The notes under the pieces: generated by a model | Database searches by the model: none | The model's input: only the letters and a program-made list of their open reading frames with translations | Told to the model about the DNA's origin: nothing | Part shown: piece after piece, positions 38,420 to 50,708 of the stretch | Position numbering within the stretch: the stretch's first letter is position 1 | Layout of the letters: each line of letters begins with the position of its first letter | Translations under genes and position numbers: made by a program | NCBI RefSeq assembly: GCF_019578655.1 | Contig: NC_063262.1 | Span: 2,549,582 to 2,613,581 of the forward strand | Direction of reading: 5' to 3' | Source of the DNA: Ricinus communis | Taxonomy: Eukaryota > Streptophyta > Magnoliopsida > Malpighiales > Euphorbiaceae | DNA: 64,000 bases

Positions 38420-41339
38420 TGGGTGGTAATAAAACTGATTCTGATATACCTGTGAATTTTGCAGATAAAATATACATGGGGAATCAGATTTGTAAACATG
38501 AAAATAATGAAGGTGGCAGATATAATAGGATTCAAGATTGGAGTTAATTATTCTTTTAAGAGATAAGTTATACATCAGAGAGATCAGGGATGAATAGATT
38601 TTGCGGAAAGTTTTCTCTCCACCTTGAGTTCTATCTCTTCCTACCTGATCTGTGCTGTTCATCAACTTATGTAATGCATATTTTATGGTTTCTAAATTAT
38701 TACATGACAGATTCTGATTTTATAGATAGTTATCATCTGATAAATGCTATCGCTATCTGCTTCTCTCTTTTATGAATTAAGTCTGTCTATATGCTGCATT
38801 TACTAATGGTTGCCATATTATTTGCTATCTGTTATACCATCATTGAGTTAAGCTTTGCTACTAGTTAGATCACTATGCACTTGACCATCATTTAAAATGT
38901 TGCTAAAGGAATATTTAGGTATTGTGCTCTACATTCTTTATCAAGTTGTTAAGAGTTACCCCAACTTGCTTAGGAACACTGCTGTTATAAATAACTTGGA
39001 AGAAGTATTGCCTATAAATAACTTGGTAAGATACTGAGGTTACCAACATTTCTGGGTGTGCTGGACTATCTTCATGCGGATTTTCTTCAACAATCATTTT
39101 ACACAAACCAGATCGGCTGATCTTAACCATTATTAGTGCTACATTCCTCTTATTTTCAGTTCCTTCGGCTGAAGGATACAAAGGGGAAATAAGGTTCCAT
39201 GGGGTGCCCCATTTTAGACAATATGGTCTTGTCTAGATAAAAAATCAGTTCTGCCACGATCGATCTTATGAATTTTTATATAATGACAGCTGAACCACTC
39301 GAATCTTGTCATCTTCATCTATGTTTCTTTCTTCTTTCCAGCTTTTCCTGTTAGATTAGGGTTTCTCTTTTAATTCTCTAAATAATTAGCTTTAAGTAAC
39401 TCATCTCGTTCTCATTATATTTTATTTCAAGTTTGTATTTTCTACCTGTAGGACTACTCGTGGTTTTTCTTCATTTCCTTGGTGGCCATAGAAATTCATT
39501 ATAGGTGCAAGTATAACTTAGCTTTCAAGGCATTTGTATATATCCATAATGACTTCCATATCTTCGATAACCTGTCAAAGTTTACATCTTTAACATAATC
39601 TTTAAACTTATATCCTCTGTAAACATTAACTGTTGAAAAATTTTAGATGAAAGGGCAGTTACTACCCATATATCTCGAGCTCTACAGATGCTTCATGTAG
39701 CTTGCTGGTGTAACATAACTCAGTCCCATCACCAAAACAAATAAAAAATTTTAGAAAAATGCAAGCAAATAACAAGGGGAAACACATCCATGCACAAAGT
39801 CTAAACGACAGCGTACTACCTTTGTTAAATAAAGAGTGGTTAGTTGACTAATAATAATCTTTTAAGGGGGTCATCGGGCGAGTAATCAGTTATCAAACAT
39901 CCACTCCAAACCGAAAATTAAAGTGTAAATTCAGATCATTCTTTTTCTAGTACGTGCACCAAAAAAGAAAAGAAAACGTAGGCTGCTAAGGGATTTAGCA
40001 TTTAATAATGTTTTGGGGTGAGACTTCTAGATCTATCTTGTGTTGAGGATAACAATATTCTATTCAAAAGTCTGCATTGAAACTTCTACTTAAGAAATCC
40101 AACCAAGTTTCCGTATACTGTATAATAATACATATTTTATATTTTAAATTATATAATTTCTCTAACAAATATTTGATGGATAAAATATTTTTATATTATT
40201 TAAAATAAAAAATTTATAAATGAATCCGAACACAGCCAGCTAGACTGATATCTCTTTAACCCCTGATATCAAATAGCAATATATGAAAAATTTAAAGTAA
40301 TGGGTTTGTTTAAATTATCTGTAGGATGAGAGATGATGTACCCTTTTGTCAACTTCCACTTACAGCTAATCTTGAGTGCGAGGACAAATTGGAATCAGAA
40401 GACAAAGGTGTCAGTTTCATGATCAGATAACAAAAGTAAAACTAAAATATGAATCTCCCAGTTAGAGGATACGGCGAGCCCACGCCCAGATTTTGCCTTC
40501 AACATTGAATGACTTAAAATGATAGTATTACTTTTCTTGGAATCTTTTTATGTTCATCAACTGCCACTTACCCTCTTCATTTTTATCTTCTTCAATCCAT
40601 CTTTTTTTTTTTTTTTTTTATTAATATTTTCTTGCTTCGAATATTAACATATATCTTTTCTAAACTTCTTTTCTATTTTCTTTATGGTTGTTGGCACTAT
40701 CAACGGTAGTAATATTGCGTATGATAAATTTTGTCAATGAAACAGTATTGGATTAGGGTTTTGGAACTGAAATGGAGAGATCCGACAAAACCATTAAAGG
40801 GCATATGCACGTCCCTTTTTTTCTTTTTACATATAATATAATAAAATTCTTTTTATCTAATATTATATATATATATTACCCTATAAGGAATAATAAAGTT
40901 TGTGTGAATTTAGACAGTATATATATATTTATTAAATTTGAAATAGATTCAAATAATAAAAATAAATTTTAAATAAATTTGACTATGAATAATTTAATTA
41001 GATTTCAATTCAAATAGTTTTTAAATAGGTGAATTCCCAGTCATTGCGATCCCTACACGCAGCTGCTTCAGCATAAGCAATGAGTTTGTTGAACTAGATT
41101 CTTCCGAATCAAAACACTCATAATTCGGGCGAAGCTCAGGAATTTAATAACATTTTGATAAAAGTAAAAAAAAAAAAAAAAAGACAATACGACAGCGTTA
41201 CCCACCTGACCCAACAATTCTGAACGACGTCGTTTCATGCTCCTGGGTCTACTCATTGTGCGCCTCCATAGCTCGAGCTGTGCTAAAACCCCTTTTCTTT
41301 TTTTACTTTTTTTTTTTTTTTTCCTTCTAACCAACTCAT

Positions 41340-41348
41340 AAACCCTAA
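41340..41348 (+). promoter_or_regulatory. telo-box AAACCCTAA
   Basis: AAACCCTAA (telo-box) lies close to the probable first exon of the Misato gene, about 15 bp before the proposed leader intron. Telo-boxes are frequent near transcription starts of growth- and translation-related plant genes. The role here is inferred only from motif and position. Confidence 0.45.
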
Positions 41349-41354
41349 TAAACT

Positions 41355-41545
41355 GTAAGTACTCAATTTCCTTTTGTTCCTTTTTTCGTTTTGTTTTTAG
41401 AATAAAAAGTACACTTTTCTTGCTTTTGAACTCTAAATATATTTTTCCTTCTGTTTAACTTGTCTTCGTATCATTGAATTTTGTGAATTCATTTTACTGA
41501 TTTAAGCTTCCAAATTAACTCTAAATTTGGTTTTCTAAATTGCAG
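41355..41545 (+). other. Probable 5'UTR intron of the Misato gene
   Basis: A good donor, ACT/GTAAGT at 41355, pairs with TTGCAG at 41540-41545, seven bases before the ATG at 41552. The 191-nt interval is T-rich, like a plant intron. Inferred from splice consensus only. Confidence 0.55.
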
Positions 41546-41551
41546 GTAGTA

Positions 41552-44500
41552 ATGAGGGAGATAGTGACTGTTCAAGTTGGAGGTTTTGCCAATTTTATTG
41601 GCTCTCATTTCTGGAACTTTCAGGTACATATTAAAATGAATTCTTTTCATGTTCCTCGTTATTTGTATAATGATTGTTTTTCTTTTTCATGCTCAAGGAT
41701 GAATTGCTTGGTTTGGCTACGGATCCTGATAGTGATCCAGTCTTCAAGCATTGTGCTGATTATCTTAACATGGACGTGCTCTACCGTAATGGGGAAACCC
41801 AACAGGTATGAACTTCTTGTCACATTATTATTATGATGAAAATGATATGATGTGCCAATTTTGTGTATGGTTTTTCATTAATAAATCATGTTAGTAGTTG
41901 TCTTATTGAAAAAAGTTTGTCAGTCTTCAAGTTAACATAATTGCTTATATGATATAAAAACAAGTGGCTTGTAGTATCCATGTTTCTTATTTTAAAATGC
42001 TAAGATGGATTTAAATCAGCGTTGATGTATGTTCAATATATTTGAATCTTCACAAGTTCTAAATTTTGATACTCTTGCACATATTTGTGTTTACTTTGTA
42101 TTTGAATTTTAATAAGTTCTAAATTTTGATAGCTCATGTATATAGTTTTCCGTAGTGCTGTATTCTTTTAATTTCTTAAGCACCGGCAATTTTTTTTGGC
42201 AGCACAGCATGCTAGACTTCCCCAGACTTATTTGCAACAGCTTCACTGACTTGCTGCATATTTGCTACTTAGAAACAAATGCTTACATAGTTGTTCCTTA
42301 ACCATGTGCAGGGCATTCATACTTATACTCCTCGCCTTATTTCTATAAACGGTCAAGGTACTTGATTTGTGTTCAAAATTGAGAAGTACAGTGTAGTTTA
42401 TTTCTTCTAGCAACTGGATCTATTGTGTGGTATCATCTACTTCAACTGTTCAACTGCAATCGTTATGCATATGCTCTTGGAAGTTTTATACATGCTTTTT
42501 CTCATTCTAAAGTTTAGTTACTAGCATTGCAAAAAAATATGTTTTATGTATGCCATTGGATATCTAGTGTTTGGAGATGTTCTTGTAAGTCTATTGCTGA
42601 AGTGTATTAGTGTTTGCTTTGTGAAGAGGCCTTGGGCTTTAGCCATAATGACAAGACGTATCGATTGTATTAGAGGTATCGTGCTGCTTTCAGGCCTCCT
42701 TACAAAGAAGTTTGCAGCAATAATTTTAGTTGGATTCTCTCACATTGCAGGGTCTCTGGGATCTATGAGTTCACATGGTACGCTGTATACGGATGGCTCA
42801 TCAACATCATCAGAAGTTATTACATGGTGAGACTTTTAACATCAATCTGTAAAGCAGCACTTAGAAAAATTAAAAGATTCTTTCAACTGAGACTTTCTTC
42901 TTTCAATCATAGATTAAAAACTTGACAAGGCAAGTTCAGTTCTGGTCCTCTGTTAAATTCCACTTTACATTGTCTATGGGTATCTCCAAGCATTATTGTT
43001 TAGAAGATAAATATAGATTTCTTGCAATTTTTGGGTAAATTACTGTATAAAAAGGAAAGAGAAAGAAAAGTAGAAGGATACATGTCCTAAAGTGAGGATG
43101 TAGCGATCCCATTTTTAAATATTGTAAGAAATGCTGAATAATGCTTTTATGTTTCTTTAGTATAACTAGTTAACAATGCATCATTTCTCCTTCTCTCTTG
43201 AGAATTGTGTTGACATTTTTTTTACTTTTTATAGCTGAAGTCTTGATTGGATTTAAATAAACTGTGTGCTTGTGTCTTTAGTCTGTTAGCATATTGGAGA
43301 CATTTAATCCAGTTTTGGCAATTTCAATCTTTTGCGGTCTCCTCTTATGACTAAATATCAAGGACTAATACACAGGACAGGCAACATTTCCACTCATGCA
43401 TCTGGGCCTTCAAAGAAGAATTTGTTCTTGCAAAGTTTGTCTGAAGAAGAGCAGGAGATTTCGAAACCCACTGGTACTAACAAGCGGGATAGTTCTATAC
43501 AAAGAGAAATTCGAGATGAGGATATAGTTGAATGTTTAGAAAATGATGTCAACTTTTGGACGGATTTCTCAAAAGTGCATTATCATCCACAGAGTTTATA
43601 TGAATTATGTGGATTATGGATGGATAGTCAGGAATTTGATAATTATGGGGCTGGAAGAGATATTTTCTCTGAGGGTTTACGAGGGGAAGAAGTAAGTGAG
43701 AGGCTGCGTTTTTTTGTAGAAGAGTGTGACCATATTCAGGTAAGCGAAATTGTAAAAATGATATAGTATATAAGGAGCCATATGAACTAGTTCACTTCTT
43801 TTTCATTCTAAAGGAAAAAATTTCTTGATGATTGTTTGTTGCTTATTCTTTTCGTTAGAGTTACTTGAGTAGTTTTAAGAGGCAATGGCAATATGCTAAT
43901 TTGATGAGAGCTTGATCTTCTTCTATTAGTGAATATTTTTGCATCTTGGTATCCGCAGCTTGTTGAAATAAATGAAGATGCCAATTGGATAAGGGGGACT
44001 AGGTTAATACTGAGATGTGTTTTAAGAGACGGAGAGGATTTTAATTTGTTTCTTTTGATTCTGAGTCCAAGTCTATACAGTATACCTCTTTTCTTTTTGA
44101 TGTACCCATTCTCAATCTTAATTGATCTCTCTGCAATTCTTTTTATGCTGAATCTTTGCCAAACTTGACAGGGTTTTCAATTCATTGTTGATGACTCAGG
44201 AGCTTTCTCTGCTCTGGCTGCAGATTTTCTGGAGAATATTGCAGATGAGTACACTAATACACCTGTTTTGCTCTATTCTGTCAAAGGTCCTGGTTCTCAT
44301 ACAAATCCAAGAAGTCAGAAGCAATCAATTTCCAGGAAAATTCATGATGCAGTTTCTTTTTCAAGACTTTCATCCTTCTGTAGAATGATTGTGCCAGCTG
44401 GTTTACCCTTCCTAAGTAGAAGTGAGTACAGTTGCATTTAGATGATTCCATATGCTTTCTCTCAATGTACTACATTGTGTTTCTTTTACATTTTTGTCAC

Positions 44501-46197
44501 TGCCACTATTCATCTTTTTGAAGAACTATATATAAATCAGGTTGCTTTACCCTTTTTCACTAGGCTTTACATGTTTCTGTTCAACCTACAATTTAGCCTT
44601 GTTTGTTTGACTAATAGCATTGCTCTTTGGTTATTTTGTCCTTAACTATGTTTTCTTTTCTGATCATCTTTCCTTGATTTTGAAGGTAAAGCTTCCACAC
44701 ATCTCTGCATAGAAGATGAGAAGCCTTACCACTGCAGTGCAGTTTATGCTGCTGCTTTACACTCTATTAGTCTCCCCTTCCGTATGGAATCACTTGGACC
44801 CGCTGCAGACTCTTGTTATTATTCTGGTGCTATGAACATCTATGAACTTGTACAGATGTTAACCGGGCAAGATAGACAGAATACGGCCACCATTCTGGAT
44901 GTCGCAATGCCAGCACCTCCCCTATCATGTATTTAACTAATAACTTCAAAAACCAGGTCCTTATTTTTGTCAATGAGTTTAATTAACTGTTTGGCGTGAT
45001 AATCCCAGGGAAACAAGATGAGCTATCTTTTCTATGGAATTTACATCCATTGACACCAGAGTTAGCAGAAGTGGAAGATTTGCAAGCAGTGGAATCCCTG
45101 ACAGTTCATGGAGCCCTCGGATCAGGTACTGGCTATGATTTGTAAATGCACTGGACAAAGATCCTTGAAATTTCACTTTCAACATCTCAGTCTGCAATCC
45201 CATGCTGGATATGCTTTCTAGCAACAGTCACCCTTCTACTGTCCTTGGCTTTGAAAAATCATATTCATACATACAGTTTTATAATGAATTAAATATGGAG
45301 ATAATTAACTAATTACTTGTCAAGAAGTGTCTGAATGATTAATTGAAGAATGATTTCTCATCGCTTTAGTGCTTGATATTATGAAGTACAAAGTGTGTTT
45401 TCATGCACACACGAATTTTTATGAAAAGTTACAAGATATGAAGGGTTTTCTGGCACTAGGGACGAGTATAAATAAGAGTAAAGACATTAAAAAGAAAAAT
45501 TCAGTAACTTTGCTATTCCTTTACATGTAAGAGTTCTCTAGTAGTCTTCTGGCTGAAAGTATGTTATTGGCAAGTTGAGATAAGTTATGTTATTGGCAAG
45601 TTGAGATAAGTTATGTTATTGGCAAGTTAAGACAAGTTATGTTATTGGCAAGTTGAGACAAGTTTTTATTCTCTTCCCATTGGCCTTCTAAATGAGCATT
45701 CATGCTTTATCTTCCTAATGAATTGTTAGTTTCCCCTTTTCTTTCTAGGAGGTTGCCAGGCTTCAGTATCTGAAGTAACAGATACAGTTAATGAGGCTTA
45801 TGAACATTCATTAGTGAGGCCAAAGTTCTGCCATCTGTCTGTTGATGTTTGCCCTCTTCCGATACCCTTGCCATTTCCTTCAATCTTCGGGAATCTCGTT
45901 AGCCAGCATGGTGAGCTCTTGTGCAGTCCGATCCCAGGTTCCTCATCAAGGGGATCGCTTGATGTCCACTCTCTACCTATGGCGGCTAGGCTTCGTTCGA
46001 GCAGCGCTATCTTGCCATTTCTGGAGAACCGACTGTTAAATCTTCGTAGATATGGGATTGAGCGAGGAGCACTTGGGACGGAGTTACTCAGAAGCTGGGG
46101 TTTTGCAAAGGATGAATTAGAAGACATTGAAGAAAACCTATATAAAATGGTAACAACACTTGATGACCGTTATAAGGGTTCCTCAGACTCAGATTAA
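41552..46197 (+). CDS. Misato/DML1 family tubulin-like protein, 9 exons
   Basis: Homologue of Misato/DML1, a tubulin/FtsZ-related family linked in yeast and animals to mitochondrial distribution and partitioning; the plant role is little known. Exons: 41552-41623, 41698-41805, 42312-42357, 42751-42826, 43376-43739, 44172-44421, 44686-44928, 45009-45125, 45749-46197, totalling 1725 nt (574 codons plus stop). The start reads MREIVTVQVGGFANFIGSHF, the Misato segment II/tubulin-like opening. The middle contains NDVNFWTDFSKVHYHP and GFQFIVDDSGAFSALAADFL, typical of the Misato-specific and tubulin-like domains. The end is acidic (SSDSD). Phases agree across all eight introns. ATG 41552 is used; an upstream in-frame TTG lies within the leader intron. 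The closest Arabidopsis gene is probably At4g37190, which is of similar length and also lies beside an HHO gene. Confidence 0.93.
45561..45664. repeat. Four-copy 26-bp minisatellite in Misato intron 8
   Basis: ATGTTATTGGCAAGTTGAGA-type units start at 45561, 45587, 45613 and 45639, an exact 26-bp period. Only one or two bases change between copies, so the array is young. It is intronic, about 85 bp before the exon 9 acceptor. Confidence 0.92.
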
Positions 46198-47104
46198 ATT
46201 ATATAGGAGTTGTAAACTGTTTGCACATTGTTCTTCTTGTCAAATCTCAGAATTTCTTTTATACCCATTTTATTTTTAAGATCGAAATTATGAAGTTGAT
46301 AACTGTGGAGGTTTAGTGGATAAAATCTGTTTTGTGGAGAATCTTTTTAAATTTAGAATTAGGAGAGTGCAAGTTTCATAAGTTGGATTAACAATACAAA
46401 TAGCGAATACTACTCGGTGGTGCTTTTTGATAATACAATTTGGCTACATGTGTGAGTTTTCTCTCTTATCTCACCGTTTCTTGAAGTTTCTAGCTATCCA
46501 AACAGATACAATACTTTGTCTTGTATCAAAATCCCTGTGCAAGATGTTCAGACATATATGTTCCATATATCGATAGCAGAGCAATGTGATGCATGTAGTT
46601 GAAAAGCACTCGAGAGGCACAGAAAGAATCAAGGAAGAGGAACAAGAAAAGCAGATGAAGTTCATGACAACAGCAGTCATTTAGAAGACATCATGATGAT
46701 TGAAGAAATTAAACTCAAGTTTTCATGACAGGGAGATAGTCTATGGCCTATGGTGAAATTTAACCTAAAGTAATTGAAGGATATTACAAGACTATATTTA
46801 TACAATAAAATTCTCATAATCATTTGATTTCCTTTTTTTTTTTTTTTTTTCTATTAAGTGACTCACTGGATCCAGATTACACAATGAATAGCCCTCTTTC
46901 TTTTTCAACTAACTATGCTTACATGTACAAAAATTAATTACTTGTAATAATAATTATATTAATTTTTATAATTTCAAATTTTCGTTTATAAGACAAATCG
47001 TAAATAATAAAATAATTTCCTAGAAAGAGAAAATATCACATGCCATATGCACATACAAAGTAAGAATAATGATTAAAAATAGAAAAAAATAAAAGAAAAA
47101 TTCT

Positions 47105-47510
47105 AGTTTGACGCTTTTATATTTGGGAGTATAATTTTTTTTAACAAAAAAATACTCTATGATTCAATTTTTTTAATACTTTTACTATAATATAAATTAA
47201 TATTTTTAAATTAATATAATACTTATTTTTAAAAATAAAATCACCTATTAAGTGATCTAATATATAATTAACTATATTGAATTCATATTTAATAAAATTA
47301 TTATATTTTTTTTAATATTATTAGGAATAAAATGAAATAATCTTATAATCTTTTTAGAAATATCATGATAGTTAGTTTGATGGTAAATCAATTATAAAAT
47401 AATTTTATTATTAAGAATAAATATTACACTGACATTAAATTATAAAAATTTAATAATATTAATTTATAAAATAATAAAAATATAAAAAAATTAAATCAAG
47501 TAATATTTAT
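47105..47510. repeat. Dispersed repeat, copy 1
   Basis: Begins TTTGACGCTTTTATATTTGG and continues with stretches of about 20 bp (ATATAATTAACTATATTGAA, GGTAAATCAATTATAAAATA, ATTTTATTATTAAGAATAAA). All of these recur in the same order and strand in copy 2 at 53905-54290. No coding potential; termini not clear. Confidence 0.75.
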
Positions 47511-48651
47511 TTTGGTCACAATCCTCCACATGTAAAAGGCTTAACCACGAACTATTTTTCAAAGGGAATAATACAAGTAAGGATAAAGTAAGTATTCTCT
47601 GGCTCTGTCTGTTCTGAGAACCAATCAAATATTAAACGGTTACTCGGCTCACAATTTTTCTTTTTTGGCCAAATACTTCTAATGCTCCTTTTCTTTTCTT
47701 GCTTTCTTCCAATCAAGTATTTCTTTTAATATTCAGTATTACTATTATTTTTCAATCAATTATGGTCTCCTCAAGAGAAAATCTAGGCAAATAAATAAAT
47801 AAATTTCAGTGATGGGGTAAAGTGGATCTCCATGATCGAGATCAATATAAATTTAATATTATTTACTAACCATTATTCTATTATTATTTGGCTAATTATA
47901 ATTCAATGCACATGGCCACCAGAATTAATACTAAATGAAATCTATGAGCTGAGTCATGATTGGTTATTAGCAATTGCAAAACATTAATTACGATTTGAGT
48001 GCACAAACACACATTGATGTACTACCCTAATGCATTAAGATAGTATTAATTAAACTAAAACAAATTATGACACTTAAACAAGCAATTTGAAACCAAAAAT
48101 AAGAAAATGAAAAAAAAAAAAAAAAAAGAAGAAAGAAAGCCCGGTATGTAACCTAAACTCCTGAATAATTAGAACCCCACAATGAGAGCTTCCCATCTTG
48201 TATGTTAGAATGTTATAAAAATAAGCCAAAATGTAAATATCAGCTAATACGTAATTAACTTACAACCGATAATAAGTAATGAAGAACAGCAGTGAGCAGA
48301 AAATTTGGTATACACTTGAGACTGAAAATTTATGTGCAAAGCTGTAGAAAGAACTTTGTCAACTTTGTGATTTACATGTACCGTAGTTTCTAAAGAACTC
48401 TGAACCTACCATTTTCTGTACCAAAAAATAAAATATGTAAATGCTTGAAGCTGTTTCCGGGAAATCAATGAAAATCCTACATTACAAAATGTTGTGTCTC
48501 CATTAAAAATAAAAAAAAAGGGTCTTTCTCTTTTTCTTCGAACCCGGAAAAGAAACAATATTGCTTACTTCATAAATCTCAGACGTAAAGTTCTATCCTC
48601 CTCTTCTCTCAACCCGCCTGTTTTAGCTTCTGTCCTGCAGTTATAAATGAG

Positions 48652-49343
48652 CTGCAAAAAAGAGAGAAAGAGTTAGGTAATGTCTTGATCAGCATCTCAG
48701 AGTGTTGCATTTTGATGATAATTACTAAAACCTCCTACAAGGAAACAACTAGTTTAAGTGTATCCTGCTGTTTTTCTTTTGTTTGCTCAATATACTATAA
48801 TGGAGAGTAAGATGTTGTAAATAGAGTGTTTAATTATGGATAAGCTAACCACAAATTCCCTCTTTTTTTTAAGAAAAAAGAAATATTAGCTAAGTGTTCA
48901 TTTACAGCAATCTTGGGCAACCTTACATAACTTATGAAAATACATAGCGGGCATAATTCAATTAGGACAAGACTTGAAAAATGAATTTCTAATGTTCTTT
49001 TGGCAAGATAAAAACTGTACCAGAACGAACTATCAAACCAGAACGAACTATCAAAAGGAACATCATTTTCAATGGAAAACCAAATTGTCTTTCATTAGGT
49101 AGAAAGTTACTGTGGTTTGACCAAATTCCAAAAACAAAAGTCAAAATCATAGATGGAATTGCCACAACGAATTCATATCATAAACCTCTCTTTTAGCTAC
49201 CTCAAGTTTTGTATCTCACCCAAAAAGAAACCCTCACGTGTTCATACACACTTCAAGTGTTCGGGAACTCTAACGTGCATGAGTGTAAACCACTTGACTA
49301 CAATTTTGTAAATTAAGACCGAGAGAAAGTAAACAATACATAC
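48652..49343 (-). other. 3'UTR intron of the Q-rich LBD gene
   Basis: On the minus strand, 58 bases after the stop codon, the donor CAAG/GTATGTATTG starts at 49343. A strong acceptor (CT-rich tract, then TTTTTTGCAG) ends at 48652. The second LBD gene has a like-placed 3'UTR intron at 62483-63372. The shared position supports both calls. Confidence 0.7.
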
Positions 49344-49400
49344 CTTGAACAGAAAATTTCTTGACAAGATCACTACCAAAGAAAACTTCACTAAGATGGA

Positions 49401-50675
49401 TCAGAACTCCATGGCTTCTTCATTTTCAGACTTCTCTTGCTGCAATTGGGAGTCCTGAGGATGTGGTGGCCGAAGCGAAAGCTCTACAGCAACACCAGTA
49501 GAAGTAGCTGAGCCTCCTCCTTCACATCCAATATCTGGACTAAGATAATCTTGCTCTTGCCGTTCTTGCCGTTGTCGTTCTACTTGGAAAAACTGCTGCC
49601 CCTGCTGTTCTAATTGAGAAAGCGGCAGACCCTGCTGTTGTTGGCGATCTTGTTGCTGTTGTTGTTGAAAACGTTGATGGCCCTCCTGCGCATCTTGCCA
49701 TTGTGGTTCTAGTGAAGAAAACGGCAGGCCCCGTCGTTGTTCTTGTTGAGAAAACGGCAGCCCCTGTTGTGGTCCTAGTGGAAAAAAGGACAGCCCCTGT
49801 TGTTGTTCTTGTTGAGAAAAAGGCAGCCCCTGTTGCTGTTCTTGTAAATCCTGACGCTCTTGTTGCTGTTGTTGTTGAAAAACTTGATGCCCCTCTTGCA
49901 CATCTTGCCATTGTGGTTCTAGTGGAAAAAAGGGCAGCCTCTGTTGCTGTTCTTGTAAAACCTGACGATCTTCTTGTTGGTGTTGCTCTAAAGACTGCTG
50001 CTTCTGATGTTGCTGTTGCTGTTCTAAAAATTGTTGCTGCTGATGCTGTTGTAGAAGTAGATGATACTGCCGCTGTTGCTGTTGCTGTTGTTGATGCAAT
50101 AGAAACTGCTGCTGTTGCTCATAAGTACTTAACATGCCAGGTTGCTCTAATATAGCAGCCGATTGCTGAGCCTGAATCAAATGCTGGTATCGCTGCTGCA
50201 AAAATTGCTGGTTCATAAAATTTTCTACATCATTAGAAATAGATGGTCGGTTACCACCCTCATCCTGTTGCTGTTGCGGTGGTGGTGGTGTCATATAACT
50301 CTGCTGTGGCAAAGTGGGTTGAAATGCAGTAGGTGGTGGCATATAAATGGACAGTTCTTGCCTGGCAACTGGGATTTGAGCAAGCAACTGTTGTATTCTT
50401 GATTCAAGAAATAAAATATCAGCTGCACAACCATAGACTGGATTACGAAGACGCTCTGTAGCTTCATAAGCGAGTGAACGAATTGCTTCTCCTCTTTTAC
50501 TAGGATCAAGTTTGCGTATCAGCTTCAAGACATTGCTTGCACCATACACTTCGTGTAAATTTTTGAAGTTTTCTAGCATATCAGGTGGAAGATGCGGTGC
50601 AAATATACACTCACTAGAACATTTTCTCCTTAGATGCTTGCAAGCCGCACATGGTTGGCGATCTCTTTCTGACAT
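49401..50675 (-). CDS. LOB-domain (LBD/ASL) transcription factor with long Gln-rich tail
   Basis: Plant-specific DNA-binding protein of the LOB family, 424 codons in a single coding exon. The LOB domain is about 7-110. The zinc-finger-like block has Cys at 9, 12, 19 and 23 (C-x2-C-x6-C-x3-C). The GAS block contains VYGASNVLKLI and ends RNPVYG. A Leu-containing coiled-coil-like segment follows (ILFLESRIQQLLAQI). From about 120 to 400 the protein is rich in Gln, with longer repeated segments such as LEPQWQDVQEGHQVF and LEPQWQDAQEGHQRF, 70 codons apart. ATG 50675 (MSERDRQPC) is chosen since the in-frame extension begins at GTG and includes probable 5'UTR. Most LBD proteins are 160-320 residues, so the tail is unusually long. 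It is the tandem paralogue of the LBD36-like gene at the right edge. Direct orthology inside the AS2-like class was not resolved. Confidence 0.92.
   Translation of the reverse strand: MSERDRQPCAACKHLRRKCSSECIFAPHLPPDMLENFKNLHEVYGASNVLKLIRKLDPSKRGEAIRSLAYEATERLRNPVYGCAADILFLESRIQQLLAQIPVARQELSIYMPPPTAFQPTLPQQSYMTPPPPQQQQDEGGNRPSISNDVENFMNQQFLQQRYQHLIQAQQSAAILEQPGMLSTYEQQQQFLLHQQQQQQQRQYHLLLQQHQQQQFLEQQQQHQKQQSLEQHQQEDRQVLQEQQQRLPFFPLEPQWQDVQEGHQVFQQQQQQERQDLQEQQQGLPFSQQEQQQGLSFFPLGPQQGLPFSQQEQRRGLPFSSLEPQWQDAQEGHQRFQQQQQQDRQQQQGLPLSQLEQQGQQFFQVERQRQERQEQDYLSPDIGCEGGGSATSTGVAVELSLRPPHPQDSQLQQEKSENEEAMEF
49560..50120 (-). repeat. Gln-codon-rich repeats with an internal duplication of about 210 bp
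   Basis: Runs of CAG/CAA codons occupy the 3' half of the LBD coding exon. The plus-strand phrase CATCTTGCCATTGTGGTTCT occurs near 49691 and again near 49901. The DNA around both is similar (GGCAGCCCCTGTTGTTG variants), pointing to unequal exchange within the exon. Confidence 0.85.
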
Positions 50676-50708
50676 TTTTATTTTTTCGTTTTTATACCAC
50701 TTCACAAA

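Larger units (their letters stand above)
38420..41551. other. Intergenic between HHO and Misato genes
   Basis: Sequence after 38420 should be the HHO 3'UTR. No gene is supported. A small direct repeat of CTATAAATAACTTGG-like sequence lies near 38990-39025. The last 200 bases contain the Misato 5'UTR with a telo-box and a probable leader intron. Minus-strand frames such as 41068-41334 are Lys/Arg-rich readings of poly-T tracts. Confidence 0.55.
46198..49400. other. Convergent intergenic region between Misato and LBD genes
   Basis: Contains the Misato 3'UTR (from 46198), a dispersed repeat at 47105-47510, a block at about 47915-47965 resembling sequence near 60600-60645, and the LBD 3'UTR with its intron at 48652-49343. 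A direct repeat of CAGAACGAACTATCAAA occurs twice around 49020-49055. No additional gene is supported. Confidence 0.55.

Noticed and set aside
41068..41334. Minus-strand frame starting with many Lys and Arg
   Set aside because: It reads poly-T tracts upstream of the Misato gene on the antisense strand.
49540..49911. Minus-strand open frame rich in Thr, Arg and Ala overlapping the LBD gene
   Set aside because: Shadow frame of the Q-rich repeats (CAG read as AGC/GCA phases); the LOB-domain frame is the real one.
49703..50155. Plus-strand open frame of 150 codons rich in Val, Ala and Leu
   Set aside because: It is the antisense reading of the CAG/CAA repeats in the LBD gene and has no independent coding character.
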